DNA of 64,000 nt from Lacihabitans sp. CS3-21. GTDB lineage: Bacteria; Bacteroidota; Bacteroidia; Cytophagales; Spirosomataceae. The notes under the pieces are model-generated. The model searched no databases and had not been told where the DNA came from. It was given only the letters and a program-made list of their open reading frames with translations. The DNA lies in the NCBI RefSeq assembly GCF_024343675.1, contig NZ_RJUD01000112.1, forward strand, positions 62,001 through 126,000, written 5' to 3'. Each line of letters starts with the position of its first letter. The stretch's first letter is position 1. The position numbers and the translations under genes were made by a program. Below, piece after piece: positions 40,129 to 47,581 of this stretch.

Positions 40129-41400
40129 ATGATTAAAAAGAAAACATTTTCATCTAAACTTTTTAGTAGTTGGAAAAAACTTGGACCAGGTCTGGTGACA
40201 GGTGCAAGCGACGATGATCCATCTGGAATTGCCACTTATTCTCAAGCAGGTGCAGCATTTGGACTTGCCACCTTATGGACCGCCATTATTGCTTTTCCGC
40301 TTATGGCGGCTATTCAGCAGATGTGTGCCAGAATAGGCTTGGTAACCTCACAAGGTTTGACGGGAACACTAAAAAAACACTATCCAAGACCGATTCTATA
40401 CCTCATGCTATTGTTTAGCTTTCCTGCCATCGTAATGAATATTGGTGCTGACATTGCAGGCATGGGTGCTGTGGGAAATCTGCTATTTCCCGCTATTGAT
40501 GCCAATTATTTCAGCGTTCTCTTCACCATTATTCTTCTTGGTTTAATCATCTACCTGCCTTACCAAAAAATCGCAGCAGTTCTAAAATATTTGTGCATTG
40601 TAATGTTGGTTTATTTTATTGTTCCGTTTTTGTATAAACAAGATTTTAGCGAAATTCTGAAAGCCACATTTATTCCAACCATAAAATTTGACAAAGATTT
40701 TATTGCCATTATAGTAGGCATACTTGGCACAACTATCTCACCTTATCTTTTCTTTTGGCAAGCATCCGTAGAGGTTGAAGAGATGAAAAACAAAAGGAAA
40801 CATTTGATTGTAAATAAAAAGATCATTCATGAGATAAACCAAGATGTAGACTTTGGAATGACAGTTTCAGGATTTGTTATGTATTTTATAATTCTTACCA
40901 CTGGAACTGTTTTGTTTAAAGGCGGTATCCACCAAATTGACACCGTAGAACAGGCGGCAATGGCCCTAAAACCTTTGGCTGGAAATCTTGCTTATCTGCT
41001 TTTTGCCATCGGAGTAATTGGAACAGGACTTATTGCAATTCCGGTATTGAGTGGTTCAATTTCTTATATCATAACCGAAACCTTTGGTTGGGAACAAGGC
41101 CTTGATAAAAAATTTCATGAAGCCAAAGCATTTTATATCATTATTGCTATTTCGTTGCTACTGGGATTATCATTAAACTACATAGGCATTACGCCAATTC
41201 AATCTTTGATTTATACAGCCATTTTATATGGACTAACAGCTCCTGTCCTAATTGCCATCATCTTACATATATCTAACAACAAAAAAATAATGGGAGATAA
41301 TGTGAATGGAAGACTCACAAATATGCTGGGCTTTGCGGCTTTAATTATCATGACAGTTGCTGCTGTAGCTTTAATCTATCTACAATTTTCAGAAAAATAG
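40129..41400 (+). CDS. NRAMP-related divalent metal transporter, non-canonical metal site
   Basis: The product has 423 residues with eleven to twelve hydrophobic helices. Helix 1 carries DDDPSGIATYSQAG in place of the canonical DPGN, and the helix-6 position has TTISPYLFFWQAS instead of the MPH motif whose methionine contacts soft transition metals. These changes match the pattern described for NRAMP-related magnesium transporters, so Mg2+ or Mn2+ is more likely than iron. The remaining topology is NRAMP-like. It lies after the SRPBCC operon, with dispersed repeats on both sides. Confidence 0.85.
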   Translation: MIKKKTFSSKLFSSWKKLGPGLVTGASDDDPSGIATYSQAGAAFGLATLWTAIIAFPLMAAIQQMCARIGLVTSQGLTGTLKKHYPRPILYLMLLFSFPAIVMNIGADIAGMGAVGNLLFPAIDANYFSVLFTIILLGLIIYLPYQKIAAVLKYLCIVMLVYFIVPFLYKQDFSEILKATFIPTIKFDKDFIAIIVGILGTTISPYLFFWQASVEVEEMKNKRKHLIVNKKIIHEINQDVDFGMTVSGFVMYFIILTTGTVLFKGGIHQIDTVEQAAMALKPLAGNLAYLLFAIGVIGTGLIAIPVLSGSISYIITETFGWEQGLDKKFHEAKAFYIIIAISLLLGLSLNYIGITPIQSLIYTAILYGLTAPVLIAIILHISNNKKIMGDNVNGRLTNMLGFAALIIMTVAAVALIYLQFSEK

Positions 41401-41432
41401 AGGTTTTTTTTAAAATAATAACCCGCTCCACT

Positions 41433-41600
41433 AAGGATATTTCCTTCGTTCGGGTGAAATGCGTCTCGATCGGGATCACCCGCAGAAAATAGTAACTTCT
41501 AAATGCTATTCCATATATTCTGAAATGGCGTGTTGGAACCAGATGCTTTAGGATTTATCTTACCCAAGACATTCAAGCGTATTCTAGAATTATTGATTTT
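41433..41600. repeat. Dispersed repeat, family 1 copy in a 366-bp gap
   Basis: AAGGATATTTCCTTCGTTC then GGGTGAAATGCG at 41433-41463, followed at 41521 by CTGAAATGGCGTGTTGG and AACCAGATGCTTTAGG, aligns with 37014-37150. The whole gap 41401-41766 has no gene. Confidence 0.5.
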
Positions 41601-41766
41601 TAGAGAGTTCACACAGAGTAGCCTTAATTCAGATTGAAAATCTGGTGATAATGATTTTTGAAAATCGCTTCAACATCAGAAGGATATCGAAGCGATACTA
41701 GACGACGAATAGTCTAACTTTGAAATCAAAAAGATAACGAAACAAGGACTTCGCATCAAGAAAATG

Positions 41767-43200
41767 CTACTTCCCACTTATCGTTTTCTTCCAATCCCAA
41801 TCGGCTTTGGCGGCGGTATTGCGTTTTGATAAATCGGCCAGGTCTGCTTTGATTTTTGATTTATCCAGCCAATGGCCATTTACAAAAACCCCCGCGATTT
41901 TTTTGGTGTTATTAATATTTTCGAGTGGATTTGCTTCCAATAAAATTAAATCGGCCTTTTTGCCAGTTTCAACAGTACCGACTATGCTTTCGATACCCAG
42001 CCAGGTAGCGGCTTGTTTGGTGGCGGCATTTAAGGCTTCTTCATTGCTTAAGCCCGCTTTTACCAACAGTTCGAGTTCGTCGTGCATGGCAAAGCCGAAA
42101 ACTACCCCTGAGGTGCTGGCATCTGTTCCAGCAACGATGGGTACACCAAGGGCTTTGCATTCTTTAACCAATAGATTATTGAATTTTACATAATTTTCAA
42201 ATTTTACTATGGTGGCTGAATCTGACATTTTATTGTATCTATTGGCAGTGAGCCATTTACTTTGTGAGAGAGGATGCATATACTGAAGGCTTGGTAAGGC
42301 TTTGAGTTGGTCCAAAGATCTAACTTGACTTGCTATCCATTCTATGGTGGTAAATGTAGGGCAAAGCCATGTGCCGTTTGCTTTCAACAATTTGGCAAAT
42401 CGCTGTGCGTCTTCTAAAGTATAATTCTCTGTGTGTTTTGTCAATTCTTCGGCATGGGCTACCATGCCAAAATTTGGTACAAATGCCTCTTGCAAGTGTC
42501 CCTGAAAAGCATCTGGAATATGCCCGATGGATTTGAGGCTATGTTTGGCTGCTTCGTCGACGATGGCTTTAAAAGTTTCTATATTGAGATCGGAATATAA
42601 TTTGATAAATTCATATCCTTCCGCCTTTGCACTACGAACCGCCTGGCGGCCTTCTTCTGCAGTATTTGCTCTTCTACCTTGTCCTTTTCCACCATCTATC
42701 ATGGCTGCCAATGCCATTCTAGAACCAATTACTTGGCCTTTTGCAATCTCGTTTCTTTGACCGAAATGCTCTGGTCTTGAGCCAAGGTCAAATAAAGTGG
42801 TAACGCCATTTGAATTATGGAGCGTCATGAAATCTTGAAGGTCAAAAAAGACTGTGGCACCCTGAGTTGGGAGTTTAGGACCAAATGGCCCAGCATCTGT
42901 AGGTACATGCACGTGCATATCTATGAGTCCGGGCATTAGCCATTTTCCAGTTCCATCAATAATTTTGGCTTCATTCGGAATGGGACCATTTATGGAGGCT
43001 ATTCTATCATTTATAATAACCAATGAAGCATTTTGTAAAACAGAATTGCTTAAATTCATAGAGATTATGTTTACATTCTTGATGACATAAACCTCTTGAA
43101 TTATTGTTCTCTTTAGTAAATTTGGCTTCTGTGCGAATAAATTTGAATATATAATAGTAAAAAGGAATAGGTTGATGATGGAGTAGAATATTTTTTTCAT
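41767..43200 (-). CDS. Secreted amidohydrolase family protein
   Basis: From the ATG at 43200 the product has 477 residues and a signal peptide (KKIFYSIINLFLFTIIYSNLFAQ); a longer in-frame start 59 codons upstream adds an unlikely non-secretory tail. The metal motif is GLIDMHVHV (HxH). Further metal and active-site regions are EFIKLYSDLN, SIGHIPDAFQ, and IVAGTDAST with the catalytic Asp. The C-terminal KADLILLEANPLENINN is typical of imidazolonepropionase-like amidohydrolases. Substrate unknown. It is monocistronic and flanked by dispersed repeats on both sides. Confidence 0.9.
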   Translation of the reverse strand: MKKIFYSIINLFLFTIIYSNLFAQKPNLLKRTIIQEVYVIKNVNIISMNLSNSVLQNASLVIINDRIASINGPIPNEAKIIDGTGKWLMPGLIDMHVHVPTDAGPFGPKLPTQGATVFFDLQDFMTLHNSNGVTTLFDLGSRPEHFGQRNEIAKGQVIGSRMALAAMIDGGKGQGRRANTAEEGRQAVRSAKAEGYEFIKLYSDLNIETFKAIVDEAAKHSLKSIGHIPDAFQGHLQEAFVPNFGMVAHAEELTKHTENYTLEDAQRFAKLLKANGTWLCPTFTTIEWIASQVRSLDQLKALPSLQYMHPLSQSKWLTANRYNKMSDSATIVKFENYVKFNNLLVKECKALGVPIVAGTDASTSGVVFGFAMHDELELLVKAGLSNEEALNAATKQAATWLGIESIVGTVETGKKADLILLEANPLENINNTKKIAGVFVNGHWLDKSKIKADLADLSKRNTAAKADWDWKKTISGK

Positions 43201-43289
43201 AGTGTTATTTAATATGATAATTGTAAAATTATTATAAATATAAATCCAGATCTCCAAAATGCTCGGTTCTTCGACAGATATTCTTTCGC

Positions 43290-43450
43290 TCTTCGCCATG
43301 TTCCGATAGGGCATGTCGAAACTAGATAATTTAGGATTTGTAATCTGTAATTGCCGCGAATAAATTACATTATACAATTTTTATTAATTATGGAAGTGCA
43401 AGCTTTTTTTGGATTGAAAATCCTCCCTAACTTGCTAAACCATTGAGAAG
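43290..43450. repeat. Degenerate dispersed repeat copies (families 1 and 2)
   Basis: GCATGTCGAAACTAGATAAT then TTAGGATTTGTAA (about 43310-43344) matches the 3' part of the family 1 copy at 41535. TTTTTTTGGATTGAAAATCC (43404-43423) followed by TCCCTAACTTGCTAAACCAT is family 2. The gap 43201-43496 has no gene. Confidence 0.45.
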
Positions 43451-43496
43451 AAAAAGAAGAGTTAATAACCTAAAAAAAACTTTAAACCCCTAAGCA

Positions 43497-43922
43497 ATGA
43501 CCAATAATCCCTTCTTAAAAGTAGAAATAACCATCAATAAACCTGTGGACTTGGTTTGGGAATGTTGGACCAATCCTGCGGATATCATGCTTTGGAACGT
43601 TCCCTTTCCAAACTGGCACTCGCCCAAAGTGGAGAATAATCTGAGAGCAGGCGGTTTGTTTTCTTTTCGTATGGAAGCCATCGATGGCAGCGAAGGATTT
43701 GACCACACCGGAAAATATGATAAAGTCATTAAAAATCAGCTGATTGAATACACGCTTTCAGACAATAGAAAGTCAAGAATTGAATTTGTAGCTAACGGCA
43801 ATACCACTAGCCTAACCGAAACATTTGAACCCGAAAAAGAAACGCCCATCGACCTTCAAAGAGACTTTTGTGAATCTGTTTTGCTAAATTTCAAGCAACA
43901 TGTGGAGTCAAAATTATTATAA
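43497..43922 (+). CDS. SRPBCC (AHSA1-like) family protein
   Basis: The product has 141 residues beginning MTNNPFLKVEITINKPVDLVWECW. Features include ADIMLWNVPFPNWHSPKVENNLRAGGLFSFRMEAIDG and TLSDNRKSRIEFVANGNTTSLTETF. It strongly resembles the SRPBCC protein at 30047 in layout (WHTPK versus WHSPK, and the following GGxF). It lies upstream of a secreted DUF1593 protein in the same direction. Ligand unknown. Confidence 0.87.
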   Translation: MTNNPFLKVEITINKPVDLVWECWTNPADIMLWNVPFPNWHSPKVENNLRAGGLFSFRMEAIDGSEGFDHTGKYDKVIKNQLIEYTLSDNRKSRIEFVANGNTTSLTETFEPEKETPIDLQRDFCESVLLNFKQHVESKLL

Positions 43923-43990
43923 AACTTTAGTCCTTTGTAAGATATTGAAGCGTTTTGAAAATCGGCCTAAAACCTTAAAAAATACAAACC

Positions 43991-45280
43991 ATGAATAAAC
44001 TCGCATCCTTCCTAATATTTTGCCTTATTACAAGTGCGGTGTTGGCTCAACAACCCGTTCCCATCAAACCCAGAATTTTGGTCAGTACTGATATCGGTGG
44101 TTCGGATCCCGACGATAATCAATCCATGGCACATTTGCTCATGTACAGCGAGCTGTTTGAGATGGAAGGGCTGGTTTCTTCGCCTTCTTATGGCAGTGGG
44201 AGTAAGCAAGAAATTTTGAGAATGATCGATTTATACGAGCAGGACTTACCCCAATTGCAGAAACACAAAAAAGGCTTTCCGACACCCAACTATTTACGCT
44301 CCATCAGCAAACAGGGCCGAAAAGGAAACGCACCTTTCGTGGGTTATACCACGGCCACAGAAGGCTCCAATTGGATTATTAAATGTGCCAAAATGAAAAG
44401 CACGCAACCGATTTGGGTGTTGGCTTGGGGTGGTTTGGAGGATTTAGCACAGGCTTTGCACGACGCACCCGAAATTCAAAGTAAAATCAGGGTGTATTGG
44501 ATTGGAGGGCCCAACAAAAAATGGAGTGCAAACAGCTACGCTTATATTGCTGAGAATTTTCCAAATCTGTGGTTTATCGAAGTCAATTCGTCTTATTACG
44601 GTTTCTTTTCAGATAACCATGCCATAGACAGCGTGAAAAGTTCGGATTATTACGGCAAATACATAAAAGGAGCGGGGCAATTGGGAAAGGATTTTAAAAG
44701 CTATTATAACGGCGAAGTGAAAATGGGCGATACGCCCTCACTGCTGTATATGATGGACGGCGACCCCCATCAACCGAGTCGTGAAAGTTGGGGTGGAAGT
44801 TTTGACCAAATAAGACATAGTTCAAGAGTGGTATTTAATCGCATCACCGATATCAAGGATACGGTTGCTTTTTGTGCGGTGGTGGAGTTTCATTTCAAAG
44901 GTCCTGAAATCAACATTCCGGCAGATTCTGTGTGTTTTTGGATGGAAACACCCTATAAAAATACCACACAAAAATGGGCAGGCTATTATTTGGGCAAGGG
45001 ACAGTATGCCATCAAATATGCTCCCAAACAAGCCGAAGTTTTAAGTTATAAGTTCACTTCCGACATTCCGAATTTCCCAAAACAAGAAGGAAAATTGGTG
45101 GTAGAAAATCTTTGGCCGGGCAAAACTCAAGCTACGGATTATAAATTGGGGTCGAATTGGTACTCAGACAAATCAGACCCACAACTTTATGATGGAAAAA
45201 TACAAGGTGGACGCACGATATCTAAATGGCGAACAAGTGTAGGCTTAGATTGGGCAAAACGTTGGGAATGGCTCAAATAG
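43991..45280 (+). CDS. Secreted DUF1593 protein (nucleoside-hydrolase-like)
   Basis: The product has 429 residues: signal peptide NKLASFLIFCLITSAVLAQ followed by a nucleoside-hydrolase-like domain. LVSTDIGGSDPDDNQSMAHLLMYS holds the aspartate-rich ribose/calcium site seen in that fold; IWVLAWGGLEDLAQAL and YWIGGPNKKW are further conserved pieces. A C-terminal beta-sandwich (about 295-425) is also typical of DUF1593 proteins, often encoded in polysaccharide-degradation loci. Activity is probably on a glycoside or nucleoside, unproved. Confidence 0.88.
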   Translation: MNKLASFLIFCLITSAVLAQQPVPIKPRILVSTDIGGSDPDDNQSMAHLLMYSELFEMEGLVSSPSYGSGSKQEILRMIDLYEQDLPQLQKHKKGFPTPNYLRSISKQGRKGNAPFVGYTTATEGSNWIIKCAKMKSTQPIWVLAWGGLEDLAQALHDAPEIQSKIRVYWIGGPNKKWSANSYAYIAENFPNLWFIEVNSSYYGFFSDNHAIDSVKSSDYYGKYIKGAGQLGKDFKSYYNGEVKMGDTPSLLYMMDGDPHQPSRESWGGSFDQIRHSSRVVFNRITDIKDTVAFCAVVEFHFKGPEINIPADSVCFWMETPYKNTTQKWAGYYLGKGQYAIKYAPKQAEVLSYKFTSDIPNFPKQEGKLVVENLWPGKTQATDYKLGSNWYSDKSDPQLYDGKIQGGRTISKWRTSVGLDWAKRWEWLK

Positions 45281-45383
45281 CCGTGTGGGGACATAGGTAC
45301 CTACTTTACTTCCAGGTAAAAGTTATTTGAAGAAAATTCTTTTTGATTGGATAAAATAGGGTTTTCAAATGGGGTTTAAATAT

Positions 45384-46082
45384 TCAAATCATGGAGTCTT
45401 CTACCCTTGGCATAATGGCTTCTGGAAGGTCGGTATTGGCCCTGGAATTAAATACACCATCGATGGTTCTGAAATCCATCAAATCTTGGTCATAGGGTTT
45501 ACAAAGGGCCATCATTTCATCGAGGCTGAGCTCTGGAGACAGCCATGCATCTCGGTGACGATCGTCGAGTATCACAGGCATGCGTTGGCCTTCATTGTGC
45601 ACCCGCTTCATTTGGTCATTGGCCTCGGTGGTCAATATCGCAAAAGTGCCCTTTCCTTGATAAACGGAGTAAATGCCGCCCAAGGTAAGCGGTTCGTTTT
45701 CAAAGTTTCTAATGTAATAACTCTGAGATGGTTTTTTAGGGTCCACCACATGCGGTTCAAAGAAACCATCTACCACTACCAAACAACGGTTCTGCCAGTA
45801 ATTGCGGTAGCTAGATTTCTGTAAGAGGTCCTCGCTTCGGGCGTTTAAAGTGTTGGTTTTGAAAGCTTTTGGGTCTAATACATGTTCGGGAATCAGTTTC
45901 CACCTAAAAAACCTGAGGTTATCAGGATCGGCAATCGGAACCACGGCCACCAAAGGTTGGTCAAAGCCATTGAGGTGATATCTCGGCTTAAATTGACCAT
46001 CTTTATAGTTGACTTTCAATTGTTTGCTGAGCTTACGTGCCAAATTCTTAGGTTCTGTAATTTGCGAAACATGGTAACACAT
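45384..46082 (-). CDS. SOS response-associated peptidase family protein (SRAP, YedK/HMCES-like)
   Basis: The start at 46082 gives MCYHVSQITEPKN with the essential Cys2, which becomes the N-terminus after Met removal and forms a thiazolidine crosslink with abasic sites in single-stranded DNA. An in-frame Met 22 codons upstream would bury that cysteine. The product then has 232 residues. NARSEDLLQKSSYRNYW carries the Asn/Arg/Glu elements, RCLVVVDGFFEP the catalytic Glu, and HNEGQRMPVIL the active-site His. It protects replication forks from abasic lesions. Confidence 0.93.
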   Translation of the reverse strand: MCYHVSQITEPKNLARKLSKQLKVNYKDGQFKPRYHLNGFDQPLVAVVPIADPDNLRFFRWKLIPEHVLDPKAFKTNTLNARSEDLLQKSSYRNYWQNRCLVVVDGFFEPHVVDPKKPSQSYYIRNFENEPLTLGGIYSVYQGKGTFAILTTEANDQMKRVHNEGQRMPVILDDRHRDAWLSPELSLDEMMALCKPYDQDLMDFRTIDGVFNSRANTDLPEAIMPRVEDSMI

Positions 46083-46476
46083 ACCCTTCAGTCGTTTATT
46101 GGCAAATTTACCGAAATCTGCTCGAAATTGCCAAATCCAAAGGTTCAAAAAAACAGCCCATATAAAAGTTTTGATTTTGGATGAATTTGCATGTTTTGGA
46201 AGGCTTATAATTTTAAGAAGCTTTGTATTTCAACCTTATTAATTTCTGCAGACCACTTTTAAAATGCTTTAATACCTTTTTGGAATTTATTTACCACATG
46301 GAAAACCTTTAAATGGTCATTAAATATATATAGCCTTAAGACTTATAAATTTCGAAAATCAAGGTTTAGTATTTCAAAAATCTAAACGCAATTTTTATTA
46401 CTTTTGGATTTTGTGTTTGGATTACCTGGTCTTTTTTTATTTAGCTTAAATATTTCATTTTTTTTAAAATAATGCT
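46083..46476. other. Intergenic region without recognised features
   Basis: This gap between the divergent SRAP gene and the gene at 46477 is strongly AT-rich and contains no recognised hairpin, repeat or gene. It should include both promoters. Confidence 0.45.
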
Positions 46477-47028
46477 ATGTTTCTTGATATTCTCGAAAAA
46501 TCAAAAAGTGAAAAAAAATTAGTCGAACTTAATTGCTATGGCGTTGCTGAGGGCTTTTATTGCGGCTATGTGTTGGAGTATACAGAAGGGTTTGTCATTG
46601 TGCAGCATTTTACCAAGTTTGGCATCTATGACGGTATTCTAATGATAAGCCTGGCAGATATCAAGTTTATTGAATCAGATACAGCCTATTTGAAAGGTAT
46701 AGAATTGCTTATAAACAACCAAAGCATTTTTCTCAACCAAACCTTCAAGTTAAAAGGCAAAAATGGAGGGACGTTTACGCAATTGTTTGAGAGTTTTATT
46801 GGTAACAAAGACTACCTTATCAAGTTTGAACTTTCCGACGAAGACCTATATTTTGGCTTCATTGCTTGGTGCGATGATGATTATTTTTCAATCACCAACA
46901 TTGATTCAGACGGCTCGGTGATGGGTAAGGCGACTTTCAAATTTGAAGATTTGAAAATGTATGCGGTTGACGACTTAGAATGTAGGAAAAGAAAAATGCT
47001 TTACGATACCTTTATGGATCGTGGATGA
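46477..47028 (+). CDS. Hypothetical protein with two Sm-like-type beta modules
   Basis: The product has 183 residues with no signal peptide. The first half (EGFYCGYVLEYTEGFVIVQHF, then GIYDGILMISLADIKFIES) and the second half (LYFGFIAWCDDDYFSITNID, then MGKATFKFEDLKMYAVDD) both show the strand order of a small Sm-like or SH3-like barrel: an x-G-x-V turn, a short loop, then a strand ending in a D/E cluster. This suggests a duplication. Function unknown; it is probably cytosolic. A terminator follows at 47106. Confidence 0.65.
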   Translation: MFLDILEKSKSEKKLVELNCYGVAEGFYCGYVLEYTEGFVIVQHFTKFGIYDGILMISLADIKFIESDTAYLKGIELLINNQSIFLNQTFKLKGKNGGTFTQLFESFIGNKDYLIKFELSDEDLYFGFIAWCDDDYFSITNIDSDGSVMGKATFKFEDLKMYAVDDLECRKRKMLYDTFMDRG

Positions 47029-47105
47029 TCATACTATGCTCAATAATTTTGGAAATATACTCACCGCATTTGATTAATTTGAGTTAATCAGTATCAATGT
47101 TCAGC

Positions 47106-47130
47106 TGATAAAGTTCTTATCAGTTTTTTA
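47106..47130 (+). terminator. Terminator after the Sm-like-type gene
   Basis: CTGATAA (47106-47112) pairs with TTATCAG (47118-47124), followed by six Ts. Confidence 0.8.
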
Positions 47131-47165
47131 TTAAATTGTAGAAATTTTGATAAAACATAAAAAAC

Positions 47166-47432
47166 ATGTCAGAAATTAAAGATTATTCAGAATTGACACG
47201 CGAGGAGTTGATGATGGAACAAAAGAAGATAAAAAGACAGCAATTATATGCTGCTGGAATCATCGGATTTTTCATCGGCGTGATAGTTTATGGCTTTTTG
47301 AGAAATGGTTTTGGTTGGGTTTATATCTCTATATCTTTGTTTATGATATATTTAACCAACAAGAATTCAATGCGTTACAAACAAAAACTTGAGCAAATTA
47401 AAGCCGAAATTGAAAATAAAAAAGGTGTTTAA
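47166..47432 (+). CDS. Small two-helix membrane protein, unknown function
   Basis: The product has 88 residues. A basic, Lys-rich cytosolic start (MSEIKDYSELTREELMMEQKKIKRQQ) precedes two hydrophobic helices, LYAAGIIGFFIGVIVYGFL and FGWVYISISLFMIYLTN, with a charged tail. It is likely an inner-membrane small protein with both ends inside. No family recognised. It precedes the large repeat protein, but that gene has its own promoter. Confidence 0.65.
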   Translation: MSEIKDYSELTREELMMEQKKIKRQQLYAAGIIGFFIGVIVYGFLRNGFGWVYISISLFMIYLTNKNSMRYKQKLEQIKAEIENKKGV

Positions 47433-47517
47433 ATTTTAGAATCGACTTCATCTTTTTCAGGATTTATCATCTGATAAGCAAGTTTACGAAGTTTTAGACA
47501 CAAGAAGCTCTTGTTAC

Positions 47518-47564
47518 CTACTAACATTAGTAGTACCGCCGCAAATGAGTAAGAAGTAGTTTTG
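47518..47564 (+). promoter_or_regulatory. Palindromic operator + promoter of the giant secreted protein gene (copy D)
   Basis: CTACTAACATTAGTAG (47518-47533) is followed by the same TACCGCCGCA as copy C. From the dyad centre there are 31 bases to TAGTTTTG (47557-47564), a perfect TAnnTTTG box. The ATG at 47582 is 18 bases beyond the box. Confidence 0.88.
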
Positions 47565-47581
47565 AGCAAATAAAACTTGCT

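Noticed and set aside
43201-43377. N-terminal extension of the amidohydrolase
   Set aside because: It would place the clear signal peptide at residue 60 and runs through dispersed-repeat sequence.
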